A stretch of DNA of 23,580 nt from NCBI GenBank assembly GCA_964541255.1, contig CAZIPL010000023.1, positions 1-23,580 on the forward strand, in the 5' to 3' direction. How positions within the stretch are numbered: position 1 is the first letter of the stretch; every line of letters begins with the position of its first letter. The translations under genes and the position numbers were made by a program. Shown here one piece after another: positions 8,609 through 16,252 of the stretch. The stretch is from CAYOSU01 sp964541255. GTDB lineage: Bacteria > Bacillota > Clostridia > Christensenellales > CAMQZB01. Under the pieces are notes generated by a model. The model was not told where the DNA came from, made no database searches, and saw nothing but the letters and a program-made list of their open reading frames with translations.

Positions 8609-11600
8609 CGCTTACCGCCTCCGTTATGGTTGATATCGAGACCTCGCCCGTTATTTTTCGCTCTCCGTCAAGAGATAAATCATATCCGCACATGCCCTTA
8701 TAGTCGCAATACTTGCAAGCTTCTACGTATGGCTTTGCTCCGATGTTGCCGTTGCGTATTTCCGTCGTTGCTTTTTCGGCGAGCTTTTCGGAATACTTGA
8801 TTACGTAATCAAACTCCGACGAAGTAAGAACGGAGCTGTTTTTGTTTATACTTCCGTTTTGAGTATACTTGACATTGACTGTGGCGGATGTGTTTAAGTT
8901 GGGTAAATCGCTGTCCATATGGTTAAGCACCGCTTTATCTGCGACGACATATCCTTTCATTTTGTACGGCGACGACGACGTATCGTCGGAAAAATCCGCG
9001 TGGACAGGGAAATACAGCGCACCTGCAGGAAGTAGCCCGAGCGATTTATAAAGCGCCGAAAGGTATATATACGGCTGGAATTTTTGTCCGTTATATACAT
9101 CGTTGATTTTTTCGTGTATGGTTCCGGTTTTGTAATCGATAACTCTAGCGTATCCGTTATAAAAGTCCGCATAGTCTATAGAGCCTCTAAGCTTTTCGCC
9201 GTTTGGCAATGTAAGGGGAGAAAGATCGTAGGTTTTGTTTCCGACGTTTATTGTTTTGCCGTAGCCGAATCGGATTTCTTCACCAAGCTGCACAAACGAA
9301 GATTTTGCTCGTCTTTTGATTAGCTCATCGGATACGTCAAAAAACTCTCTGTCAAGCCTTGAAAGAGCGATAGAATAACGCGGAATTCTGTTCATCGTGG
9401 CATAAGGCTCTTCTTTTTTGAGGTTTTCCGTTATGTTTTTTGCGTATTCTTTCGCCTTTTCGTCGTCTAGTTTAGGAAGCTCTTTCATTAAGATTTCTAA
9501 AGCCTCATGTATATAATTCCCCGAATCCGTTGGCTTGATAACCGCTTCTTCACGCTCTTTTGCATATAGAGAATGTGAAACGAAGTTTTTGTAAGGACAG
9601 GAAAAATACGATTCGAGATCCGAAACGGAGAATATTTTTTTTGAATCGAATGCGTTTTCGACAATGCGTTCCGGCTTTTTCTCGATAGTTGAAAGTACGT
9701 TTTTCTCTCGGTTTTCAAAAACGTGCTTTGCCGCAACGAAAAGATTGCCGTGAGTTTTTTCGGAATAAGCTAAGCTTGCGGCTTTTTCGATAACCCTTTT
9801 CGACGGAAGCTGGTTTTCGATATAGCTTGAAAGCCCCTCGTCGGAGAATAAGTCGTAAATATCTTCGGGTTTTGGCTCTATCGGTTTTCCGTGATACGTG
9901 AAAATATCTTCAAACGAAGAAATGACTTCGGATTTGCCAAGCGCTTCCAAAGTGGAAGAAAAGTCCGAATAGGATAAGGCGAGTGATTCTTCGAAGTTCA
10001 TAAGCGACAAGAAAACATTGAGCTTTTCTCTTTCGTTTACGATTTCGATTTTAGGTTCGAGGTTGACTCCTCCGAGCAAAAGTCCGTCTATGTCTTTGTC
10101 CGTCAAAAGTCCGACGTCGGCTTTTTGGAACGGGACGAGCTTGTTGTTTACCGAAACGGCAAACAGGTGCTTTTTCTTAAGTATTTTCGACGACGAAAAA
10201 TCTCCGACGAAAACGCAGTCGGAATATAACGGTGCAAGCGACAGCTCTTTTGCGGAAAGTCCGTCGGAGAGTATTGCGATAAAATCGTCTAAAGCTATCG
10301 TCGTGTCGCCGATAAGACGAACCATTTCGTCCAATACTTCGTTGAATTTATCGCCGCATTGAAGCGTAAGCGCGGCAAACTCGGTTTCGCCCGCTTTTTC
10401 GAAAAGGTCAAAAGCTATTTCGTTTTTGTCGATTATTTCAGATAAAAGCTTTTTGACGCATAATGCGTAAGATTTAATGTCCGCCAACTGCTTTGTTTTT
10501 GGAATAAGCGAGAATATTTGCGAGCGTATACCTTCGTTAAGCTCGTCTTCGAGAGGTTTTTTTATCGTCGAGCGCTTGATTCCCTTTTTGAGAAGATAGT
10601 TTTCGAAGTTTTGCTTATCTTCGCTCGTGCCCTCGATATACGGAGAATAAAGAATTGTCAAAAGGCTTTCCGACGAAGAGCTTTTTCGTAAGTATTCGTC
10701 CTTTGACAGATTGAGCAAGCTTATGACCGTTTTTGAAAGTATATGGTCGATAAGCTTGATTTTGGAATCGAAAAACGCGGGGATGTTATAATCCTCAAAG
10801 GTTTTGCGAATAAGCTCCCCGTTCGTTTCGACAGACGAGCAAAGAACGGCAAAGTCCGAAAACTTAGCTCCGCGTTTTATTTTTTTGAGTATATCGACAG
10901 AGACCTTTTCGAGTTCTTTCGTAAAGTTTGTGCATTTTCTTAGAGTGATTTTATCTGTCTCGACGGTTTTTATCTGCTCTTTCGGGATAAAGGAGAATAA
11001 GTATTTGTTAATCGCTTCGTGTTCTTCGTCGAGATTTTCGTTTAAGAATATATTTTCATACTCGGCATTGACTGCGTTTGCCGCGTCGATAAGCCGTTTC
11101 GAAACCGTTTTGTCGTAGATTTCGTTCTCGCCGTCCAAGATATAAACGACGCATTCTTTAGCATTAGCAAAAAGCTTGCCCAAAACTTTGTAAAACTGAG
11201 TTGTGAAAGAGGTGAATCCTATAATTATTATTCGAGAATTTTTGATTAAATCCGCTCCGTCGATAAGGTCTGCAAGAAGGGCTATTTTATCTTGCGCGTC
11301 GAGCGTGTTTTCTGTTTTGAAAGACTCGTATTTTTCGTAGATAAGCCCTATATCGTGAGCTTTGTTTGTAAGCGATATGGAGGAAGATTTCGTGTTTTTA
11401 AGGTCGTTAAAGCTTATCATCGAGCTTTTGAGCTGCGCGATGATTTCGAAAAGCGATTCCGACAGAGTCGAGTATCTCGCCGCCAAGTGCTTATAGCATT
11501 TAAGCTCGTCGGCGATATCGAGAAGTATGCGTGAAATTGCCATAACGCCGCCCGTTTTCGAAAGCGTCGCGGTTTGGGATTTCTTTGCGGCAAGAGTGTT

Positions 11601-11804
11601 TGTCAGCCTTGAAAAGGAATACACGTTGAACGAAAAGGAGCTTTTCCCGGGGATTGAATCGAGCAGCTCGTTTTCTAAAGACATGGTAAATCTGTCTTCA
11701 GCTAAGATTAGGTCGAAGTCGTCAAGACTGCGGTTACCGCTTATCAGGGTTTTCAAATGGTCGATTTGACCCTGTGTTGTTTTTCCGTAAATAAACTTTA
11801 TCAT
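8595..11804 (-). CDS. addB: ATP-dependent helicase/nuclease AddB (iron-sulfur nuclease subunit)
   Basis: Partner of AddA, 1069 aa; it supplies a second nuclease and, in B. subtilis, Chi recognition. The four cysteines of the family's 4Fe-4S cluster are present: Cys736 in YFSCPYKNF, and Cys1030, Cys1033 and Cys1039 in CKYCDYKGMC, the same CxxCxxxxxC spacing as in B. subtilis. The nuclease motif is D890-Y-K in VIDYKTG, preceded by RGSIDY. The N-terminus is odd: where B. subtilis AddB has a Walker A (GRSGSGKT), this protein reads GKTTQGQI, with Gln and Ile replacing the Lys and Ser/Thr. AddB is not the motor subunit, so the complex should still work through AddA. The start at 11804 lacks a good ribosome site and lies about 14 bases after a TATAAT box. 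Confidence 0.95.
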   Translation of the reverse strand: MIKFIYGKTTQGQIDHLKTLISGNRSLDDFDLILAEDRFTMSLENELLDSIPGKSSFSFNVYSFSRLTNTLAAKKSQTATLSKTGGVMAISRILLDIADELKCYKHLAARYSTLSESLFEIIAQLKSSMISFNDLKNTKSSSISLTNKAHDIGLIYEKYESFKTENTLDAQDKIALLADLIDGADLIKNSRIIIIGFTSFTTQFYKVLGKLFANAKECVVYILDGENEIYDKTVSKRLIDAANAVNAEYENIFLNENLDEEHEAINKYLFSFIPKEQIKTVETDKITLRKCTNFTKELEKVSVDILKKIKRGAKFSDFAVLCSSVETNGELIRKTFEDYNIPAFFDSKIKLIDHILSKTVISLLNLSKDEYLRKSSSSESLLTILYSPYIEGTSEDKQNFENYLLKKGIKRSTIKKPLEDELNEGIRSQIFSLIPKTKQLADIKSYALCVKKLLSEIIDKNEIAFDLFEKAGETEFAALTLQCGDKFNEVLDEMVRLIGDTTIALDDFIAILSDGLSAKELSLAPLYSDCVFVGDFSSSKILKKKHLFAVSVNNKLVPFQKADVGLLTDKDIDGLLLGGVNLEPKIEIVNEREKLNVFLSLMNFEESLALSYSDFSSTLEALGKSEVISSFEDIFTYHGKPIEPKPEDIYDLFSDEGLSSYIENQLPSKRVIEKAASLAYSEKTHGNLFVAAKHVFENREKNVLSTIEKKPERIVENAFDSKKIFSVSDLESYFSCPYKNFVSHSLYAKEREEAVIKPTDSGNYIHEALEILMKELPKLDDEKAKEYAKNITENLKKEEPYATMNRIPRYSIALSRLDREFFDVSDELIKRRAKSSFVQLGEEIRFGYGKTINVGNKTYDLSPLTLPNGEKLRGSIDYADFYNGYARVIDYKTGTIHEKINDVYNGQKFQPYIYLSALYKSLGLLPAGALYFPVHADFSDDTSSSPYKMKGYVVADKAVLNHMDSDLPNLNTSATVNVKYTQNGSINKNSSVLTSSEFDYVIKYSEKLAEKATTEIRNGNIGAKPYVEACKYCDYKGMCGYDLSLDGERKITGEVSISTITEAVSDEQL

Positions 11805-11818
11805 AATTTCTTGAAAGT

Positions 11819-11848
11819 ATTATAGCAAAAAAAGTTGTGCATTTTCAA
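11819..11848 (-). promoter_or_regulatory. Promoter of addB-addA, probably near-leaderless
   Basis: On the - strand, TTGAAA (+ coordinates 11843-11848) and TATAAT (11819-11824) are separated by 18 bases, a near-consensus sigma-A promoter. The expected transcription start near 11811-11813 leaves only about 6-8 bases before the ATG at 11804, which agrees with the absence of a GGAGG-like site. Confidence 0.8.
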
Positions 11849-11863
11849 GGTATTTGATACAAT
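11835..11863 (+). promoter_or_regulatory. Promoter of the lipoprotein-serS unit, overlapping the addB promoter
   Basis: TTGTGC (11835-11840), 17 bases, TACAAT (11858-11863). The spacer contains the -35 box of the divergent addB promoter, so the two polymerase sites overlap physically. A less good alternative -10 (TATGAT, 11865-11870) lies just downstream. Confidence 0.55.
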
Positions 11864-11895
11864 ATATGATACACAACGATAATTTTGGAGCTAAG

Positions 11896-12834
11896 ATGAA
11901 AAAAGTATTAAGCATAATAGTCGCAATAGTTCTTCTCTTGTCTTTATCGGCTTGCTCGAATAAGACCGTGGTTACCTATTCCGAGATATGGGGAATGACT
12001 AACGTAAACGAAACAAGCACCTATTCCGTCAAAGTGTCTAAAGGCGAGGACGAAGACGTAACAGCCCCGAGACTTAACGGAGAGGGAGCATATATAACCA
12101 ACATCAGCGGCGACAACGATAGCGGATATACCGTTACGACGGATTTTAGTTTTGTCGGATATTATGAATTTTCCGACGGAACGAAAAAGGACGTCAACGA
12201 TAAAATAACGACGAAAGTTCTTTTCAAAAACGCGGGCAATTCTTTCGCTCCGATTTCTTCCGAAAGAGTTTATAACGGAACGACGATTGAGTATGACAGC
12301 GAAACGGACAGCTACTCTGTTATGCCACTTAACTTTACTTCGACGGTAACATACGGCGAAAAGAAAATCGAAGCGGTAAACACGGGAAGCGAATTGATTG
12401 CGTCGAACGTTACTTTCAAAACCCCCAAGGGAGTATATTTTGACAACGAAGAACTTATCTATGCTCTTCGCGGAATGGTAAACGACACCGTATACGACAA
12501 CGGATACAGCACGTCCGTAAGCGTCGTTTCGGCACTTTCGTCGGAAGTAATGACTTTCTCCGTTCAGTCTCAAAAAGGCTCGTCTGAAGAAATCAAAGTC
12601 AACCTTGACGGAGAAGAAAAGACCTTCGATTGCAGCCGTTTCTATTTGTATAAAACATCGGGCGAAACGGGCGCGACGATAAATTATTACTTTGCGAGAG
12701 AAGACATCGGCGAAGTAAACGTCGGCGAAGGCAAGAGAGACGTAAACAGATCTCGTTTGATAAGAATGGTGCAGAATATCGCATATTCTCAGGATAGCTT
12801 GGTATATGACCTCGTATCCTATGACTATAATTAA
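11896..12834 (+). CDS. Putative lipoprotein, function unknown
   Basis: A 312-aa exported lipoprotein. The start at 11896 is chosen because it gives MKK followed by a hydrophobic stretch and a lipobox LSAC with Cys20, and because GGAG lies 5 bases upstream; an in-frame ATG at 11854 would precede the signal peptide and overlap the promoter. After Cys20 the mature protein is rich in Ser, Thr, Asp and Asn, with alternating patterns suggesting beta-structure and no catalytic motif I can name. It should be anchored to the outer face of the cytoplasmic membrane. serS starts 16 bases after its stop with no terminator or convincing promoter between, so this gene is probably the first of a lipoprotein-serS transcript. 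I cannot assign a family. Confidence 0.85.
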   Translation: MKKVLSIIVAIVLLLSLSACSNKTVVTYSEIWGMTNVNETSTYSVKVSKGEDEDVTAPRLNGEGAYITNISGDNDSGYTVTTDFSFVGYYEFSDGTKKDVNDKITTKVLFKNAGNSFAPISSERVYNGTTIEYDSETDSYSVMPLNFTSTVTYGEKKIEAVNTGSELIASNVTFKTPKGVYFDNEELIYALRGMVNDTVYDNGYSTSVSVVSALSSEVMTFSVQSQKGSSEEIKVNLDGEEKTFDCSRFYLYKTSGETGATINYYFAREDIGEVNVGEGKRDVNRSRLIRMVQNIAYSQDSLVYDLVSYDYN

Positions 12835-12850
12835 AAGGAAGTAAAAGAAA

Positions 12851-14116
12851 ATGCTTGACATTAAGTATCTAGTTGAAAACCTTGACCATTGCAAAGAGGT
12901 TCTTTCGCACAGAAACGGACATTTCGACGTAGACAAAGCCGTAGCGTTATATAACAAGCGCAAAGCGGACGTTGCCGAAATCGAAGAGCTCAAAGCAAAG
13001 CGCAATGCGGAAACGGCTAAGATTGCGCAGAAAAAACGCAACGGCGAAAACGCGGATGCTGAGATAGCCGAAATGAAGCTTCTCGGCGATAAGATAAAAG
13101 AGCTTGACGAAGAGTTCAACAAACTCGAGCTCGAGCTCAGAAACGAAATGCTTTCTATCCCCAACGTAACGCACGTTTCCGTTCCTTACGGTAACGACGA
13201 CAGCGAAAACGTCGAGATAAGAAGAGTCGGAACTCCGAAAGAGTTCGGATTCACCCCCAAGGCACATTGGGATATCGGAACGGAAAAGGGAATACTCGAT
13301 TTCGAAACGGGCGCAAAGGTTTCGGGTGCGAGATTTACGTTCTATAAGGGTATGGGCGCAAGACTTGAAAGAGCCGTCATGAACTATATGATGGACACCC
13401 ACGCAAAGAACGGTTGGCTTGAAATTCTTCCTCCTTATTTGGTAAATCGCGACAGCATGATAGGAACGGGACAGCTTCCTAAATTCGAAGAAGATATGTT
13501 CGCTCTTCGCGACGGAACGTATTATCTCATTCCGACGGCTGAGGTTCCCGTAACCAATATGGAAAGAGGGAACATTCTCGACGAAGCGACCCTTCCTCAG
13601 AAGTTTACCGCATATTCCGCATGCTTCAGAGCGGAAGCAGGCTCTGCGGGAAGAGATACGAGAGGCGTTATTCGTCAGCACCAGTTCAATAAGGTCGAGC
13701 TTGTTATGTACGCTCATCCCTCGAACTCTTACGAAATGCTCGAAAAGCTCACCAACGAAGCTGAAAGCATTCTTCAAGGTTTGGGACTTCCTTATAGAGT
13801 TATGGAACTTTGCTCGGGCGATTGCGGCTTCTCTTCGGCAAAGACCTATGACCTCGAAGTATGGATGCCTTCTTACGGCAGATACGTAGAGATTTCGTCT
13901 TGCTCGAACTTCGAAGACTTCCAAGCAAGAAGAGCGAATATCCGTTTCCGCGACAGCGAGACAAAGAAGCTCCGTTTCGTTCATACGTTGAACGGATCCG
14001 GACTTGCGGTCGGAAGAACAACCGCTGCGATTTTGGAAAACTTCCAGAACGAAGACGGAACGGTAACGATCCCCAACGCGCTTGTTCCTTATATGCTCGG
14101 CGTTGAGAAGATCTAA
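12851..14116 (+). CDS. serS: Seryl-tRNA synthetase
   Basis: Charges tRNA-Ser with serine, 421 aa, the usual length. The start is preceded by AAGGAAG. It has the long N-terminal coiled-coil arm (about residues 25-105, Lys/Glu/Ala-rich) that grips the tRNA variable arm, then the class II core. Motif 2 is FRAEAGSAGRDTRG (from residue 259), motif 3 begins at SSCSNFEDFQARR (from residue 349), and the Ser-enzyme signature GSGLAVGRT lies near residue 382. It is cytoplasmic. The gene has no T-box of its own and seems to be driven from the promoter upstream of the lipoprotein. The Cys T-box begins within 30 bases of its stop, so readthrough from serS may feed the cysS leader. Confidence 0.97.
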   Translation: MLDIKYLVENLDHCKEVLSHRNGHFDVDKAVALYNKRKADVAEIEELKAKRNAETAKIAQKKRNGENADAEIAEMKLLGDKIKELDEEFNKLELELRNEMLSIPNVTHVSVPYGNDDSENVEIRRVGTPKEFGFTPKAHWDIGTEKGILDFETGAKVSGARFTFYKGMGARLERAVMNYMMDTHAKNGWLEILPPYLVNRDSMIGTGQLPKFEEDMFALRDGTYYLIPTAEVPVTNMERGNILDEATLPQKFTAYSACFRAEAGSAGRDTRGVIRQHQFNKVELVMYAHPSNSYEMLEKLTNEAESILQGLGLPYRVMELCSGDCGFSSAKTYDLEVWMPSYGRYVEISSCSNFEDFQARRANIRFRDSETKKLRFVHTLNGSGLAVGRTTAAILENFQNEDGTVTIPNALVPYMLGVEKI

Positions 14117-14140
14117 ATAATATAACAACTAAATATTTGC

Positions 14141-14350
14141 GTATATCGCAAAGAGTACCCGAAAATGCTTATTCAGCGAGGAAAGGACGGTGTGAGCTTT
14201 CCGTAAGTGTAGCGGCGAAAGTGCGTGCGACGAGGAATTATCCGAAAGCGCAAAGAAAAACAAACGAGGCTTTTTAGAAATAAAAAGCGAAGTAAAGTGG
14301 AACAGAGTGTCGGCGCTCCTTTACATATTGGTAGAGGAACGCCGTTTTTT
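14141..14350 (+). promoter_or_regulatory. T-box riboswitch (tRNA-Cys sensing) of cysS
   Basis: Every module of a class I T-box can be traced. Stem I base: TCGCA (14146-14150) with TGCGA (14226-14230). Specifier loop: AGTA on the 5' side, CGAAAG on the 3' side, then UGC at 14222-14224, a Cys codon followed by a purine. Distal stem I: CTTAT/GTAAG, a 5' bulge with AGCGA, then GGAAAG/CTTTCC closing a GACGGTGTGAG loop, very like the glyQS T-box. Stem III: GCTTTTTA-GAAA-TAAAAAGC (14269-14288). Antiterminator: GTAAAG (14292-14297), a 7-base bulge UGGAACA (14298-14304), GAGTG/CGCTC and CTTTAC (14319-14324). The bulge UGGA can pair with a UCCA acceptor end, consistent with U73 of tRNA-Cys. Uncharged tRNA-Cys should stabilise the antiterminator and turn cysS on. 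No separate promoter was convincing. Confidence 0.93.
14311..14350 (+). terminator. Regulated terminator of the cysS T-box
   Basis: Arms 14311-14324 and 14331-14344 pair over 14 positions (one C-A mismatch, one G-U) around loop ATATTG, followed by six T. The 5' arm shares CGCTCCTTTAC with the 3' strand of the antiterminator, so the two folds exclude each other. Confidence 0.93.
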
Positions 14351-14377
14351 ATGACAACGATAATTAAAGGAGAGGTT

Positions 14378-15763
14378 ATGAAGCTATATAACACCTTATC
14401 GAGAAGCAAAGAAGATTTCAAAACGATTGACGGCTCGAATACGGTAAGAATGTATTCGTGCGGACCGACGGTATATAACTACGCTCACATCGGCAATATG
14501 AGAACGTATATTTTTATGGATACGCTCGTCAAAGCGTTGAGATTCGAGGGATATAAAGTCAAATCGGTTATGAACATAACCGACGTAGGACATTTGCAAA
14601 GCGATGCCGACGACGGTGAGGATAAAATGGAAAAAGCCGCAAAAGCACAGCAAAAATCTCCATACGAGATTGCCGCGCATTATACAAAGGTCTTTTTCGA
14701 AGATTTCAAAAAGCTCAATATCGACCGTCCGACCGTCGTTCCGAAAGCCACCGATCATATTGACGAAATGGAGGACGTCGTTAAAACGCTTGTAGAAAAG
14801 GGCTATGGCTATGAAATCGACGACGGAATTTATTTCGATATAGGAAAGCTCGGTACGAAATACGGTCAGCTTTCGAACATCGACTTGGAAGAGCAGATTG
14901 CGGGCGCGAGAGTTGAGGTAAACAACGGCAAACGTCATCCCGCCGATTTTGCGATTTGGAAAAAGGCAGAACCTACGCATATCATGCAGTGGGAATCCCC
15001 TTGGGGAATGGGATACCCCGGTTGGCATATCGAATGCACTGCGATGAGTAGAAAATATCTCGGCGATACGTTCGATATTCATACGGGCGGCGTTGACCAT
15101 ATTCCAATTCATCACGAAAACGAAATCGCGCAAAGCGAAGGCTTGACGGGAAAGAACCCGGCAAAATATTGGATGCACGGCGAGTTTATGCTCGTAAACG
15201 GCGGAAAGATGAGTAAGAGCCTCGGCAATACTTACACAATCTCCGACCTTGAAAAAATGGGCTATTCCGCTATGGTTTTCAGATATTTCTGCGAAAACGC
15301 GCATTATCGCAAAAAACTCAACTTCACCTTCGAGGGAATGGACGGGGCGAAAACGGCGTACAACAGACTTCTTTCCACGTTGCAATCGCATAAAGAAAGC
15401 TCGGAGCCTACTTCGGCAGACGTTCTTGACGGATATAGAAACAGATTCAAGGAGGCTATCGAAGACGACATCAACATTCCTTTATGCCTCGGAATTTTGA
15501 ATACTATGGTCAAAGAGAAAAAGTCCGTAGATATCTATAACTTGGCTCAAGAGTTCGACAAGGTTCTCGGTCTTTCGCTTTCCGCTGCGCCCGAAAAGGA
15601 AAAGATAGAGCTTCCCGAAGAGATCAAAGCTATCGCCGAGGAAAGACTTCTTGCGAGAAAGAATAAAGATTTCGCAAAATCCGACGAATTGCGCGCAAAA
15701 CTCGACTCGTTGGGTTATGCGATAAAGGACGTCCTCGGCGGATATGAAGTAACAAGGAAATAA
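14378..15763 (+). CDS. cysS: Cysteinyl-tRNA synthetase
   Basis: Class I synthetase that charges tRNA-Cys; 461 aa, the same length as the E. coli enzyme. The start at 14378 follows AAAGGAGAGG. The open frame extends upstream to 14225, but that part is the T-box leader. HIGH-type motif HIGN at residues 37-40 and KMSKS at 277-281. The zinc site that selects cysteine is complete: Cys28 (SCGPTVY), Cys220 (HIECTAMS), His245 and Glu249 (HHENE). It is cytoplasmic. It is controlled by the T-box upstream and ends at its own terminator, so it is a single-gene unit unless serS reads into it. Confidence 0.97.
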   Translation: MKLYNTLSRSKEDFKTIDGSNTVRMYSCGPTVYNYAHIGNMRTYIFMDTLVKALRFEGYKVKSVMNITDVGHLQSDADDGEDKMEKAAKAQQKSPYEIAAHYTKVFFEDFKKLNIDRPTVVPKATDHIDEMEDVVKTLVEKGYGYEIDDGIYFDIGKLGTKYGQLSNIDLEEQIAGARVEVNNGKRHPADFAIWKKAEPTHIMQWESPWGMGYPGWHIECTAMSRKYLGDTFDIHTGGVDHIPIHHENEIAQSEGLTGKNPAKYWMHGEFMLVNGGKMSKSLGNTYTISDLEKMGYSAMVFRYFCENAHYRKKLNFTFEGMDGAKTAYNRLLSTLQSHKESSEPTSADVLDGYRNRFKEAIEDDINIPLCLGILNTMVKEKKSVDIYNLAQEFDKVLGLSLSAAPEKEKIELPEEIKAIAEERLLARKNKDFAKSDELRAKLDSLGYAIKDVLGGYEVTRK

Positions 15764-15830
15764 TAGAATAGTTTTTGCGTTCGTTTTTTATGATGACGCA
15801 AAAGCTTTGGAAGAAAACAAGTACTATGAT

Positions 15831-15863
15831 TCGAGTTCGGAAATATTCCGAGCTCGATTTTTT
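15831..15863 (+). terminator. Intrinsic terminator of cysS
   Basis: Arms TCGAGTTCGGAA (15831-15842) and TTCCGAGCTCGA (15846-15857), 12 pairs with one G-U, a tight 3-base loop and six T. A second stem lies just upstream (15771-15780 with 15796-15805) but has no T run after it. Confidence 0.9.
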
Positions 15864-16055
15864 ATGAGCCGCTTTACGATAATAAAAAGTGCTTTCAGTA
15901 TTTGCTTGCAAATCTATTGGGTTAACTTCAATTGTGAGACTATCAACGGGGGAGGTTTTGCTGCATAATATTCGCTTAGTTTGAATAATTATTAGATAAA
16001 AGTAATAAAATAATCGTATTTTTTCAAAAAAATACAAAAAACGCGTATAAAATCC
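15864..16055. other. Gene-free stretch between cysS and the liv leader
   Basis: The 350 bases between the cysS stop and the leader peptide start hold the cysS terminator and the liv promoter. The rest (15864-16055) shows no ORF with a ribosome site and no RNA gene. It is A/T-rich toward its end. An A/T inverted repeat at about 16015-16034 (GTATTTTTT and AAAAAATAC) sits upstream of the -35 box and could act as an UP-like element; that is inference. Confidence 0.6.
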
Positions 16056-16084
16056 TTGACTTTAGTATGCGAAAGTATTAAAGT
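16056..16084 (+). promoter_or_regulatory. Promoter of the liv leader and operon
   Basis: TTGACT (16056-16061), 17 bases, TAAAGT (16079-16084), with A/T-rich DNA immediately upstream. AGTAT occurs three times in the promoter (16064, 16074, 16082), and CGTATA (16044-16049) with TATACG (16084-16089) forms an inverted pair around it; either could be a regulator site. Transcription would start near 16091, just before the leader ribosome site. Confidence 0.75.
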
Positions 16085-16113
16085 ATACGTAACTTAACCG
16101 AAGGAGAATCTTA

Positions 16114-16200
16114 ATGTTTTCGACGTTTGGAATCATTATTATACTAATCGTGATTAGCATCTTAAATTTAAGAGGCTCTTTTGGGTATACGAAAAATTGA
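16114..16200 (+). CDS. Ile/Leu/Val-rich leader peptide of the liv operon (28 aa)
   Basis: A short ORF with a strong ribosome site (AAGGAG, 7 bases before ATG), directly behind the liv promoter. After MFSTFG, residues 7-19 contain seven Ile, three Leu and one Val, including four Ile codons in a row (ATC ATT ATT ATA) followed by CTA, ATC, GTG and ATT. The end is RGSFGYTKN. The codons overlap RNA segment A of the attenuator, and the stop codon lies in the loop of a small hairpin (CGAAAA 16190-16195, TTTTCG 16201-16206). My reading is a leader peptide whose translation senses charged branched-chain tRNAs, as in ilv/leu leaders of other bacteria. The alternative is a small single-pass membrane protein, since such a composition also suits a transmembrane helix. 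The downstream attenuator tips the balance toward a leader. Confidence 0.7.
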   Translation: MFSTFGIIIILIVISILNLRGSFGYTKN

Positions 16201-16252
16201 TTTTCGATATTGAAGCTTACGGAGTCTCTTAAAAAAAGAGGCTCCTTTTTTT
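16167..16252 (+). promoter_or_regulatory. Putative transcription attenuator of livKHMGF
   Basis: Three segments can pair in two exclusive ways. B with C is an intrinsic terminator: GGAGTCTCTT (16221-16230), loop AAAAA, AAGAGGCTCC (16236-16245), then seven T (16246-16252). A with B is a possible antiterminator: TTTAAGAGGCTC (16167-16178) with GAGTCTCTTAAA (16222-16233), 12 pairs with one G-U. A and C share the identical 9-mer AAGAGGCTC. A lies within the last third of the leader ORF. A ribosome stalled on the Ile codons (16132-16158) would leave A free to capture B, while one moving through A would let the terminator form. No promoter was found between the terminator and livK, so expression of the operon must pass this point. 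The pairings are seen; the regulation is inferred. Confidence 0.7.

Noticed and set aside
12826..12831. TATAAT at the end of the lipoprotein gene as a serS promoter
   Set aside because: It encodes Tyr-Asn before the stop, and I find no -35 box at 16-18 bases.
11944..13164. Long - strand open frame (406 codons)
   Set aside because: It is antisense to the lipoprotein gene and the start of serS, has no ribosome site or recognisable motif, and its low-complexity Ser/Phe/Arg content is typical of a shadow frame.
12947..14128. Long - strand open frame (393 codons)
   Set aside because: It lies almost entirely opposite serS, whose protein is unmistakable; the antisense product matches nothing I know.
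14225..14377. N-terminal extension of cysS
   Set aside because: In frame and open, but it covers the T-box stem III, antiterminator and terminator. The family start with Cys28 and the AAAGGAG site fix the start at 14378.
14396..15391. Long - strand open frame (331 codons)
   Set aside because: It is antisense to cysS, with no ribosome site or family features.
15771..15805. Inverted repeat after cysS as a terminator
   Set aside because: The stem is good (8-10 bp), but the T run is inside the loop and none follows the stem; the hairpin at 15831-15857 is the terminator.
15630..16037. - strand open frame spanning the cysS end and the following gap
   Set aside because: No ribosome site and no protein-like composition, and it crosses the cysS terminator; it does not fill the gap with a gene.
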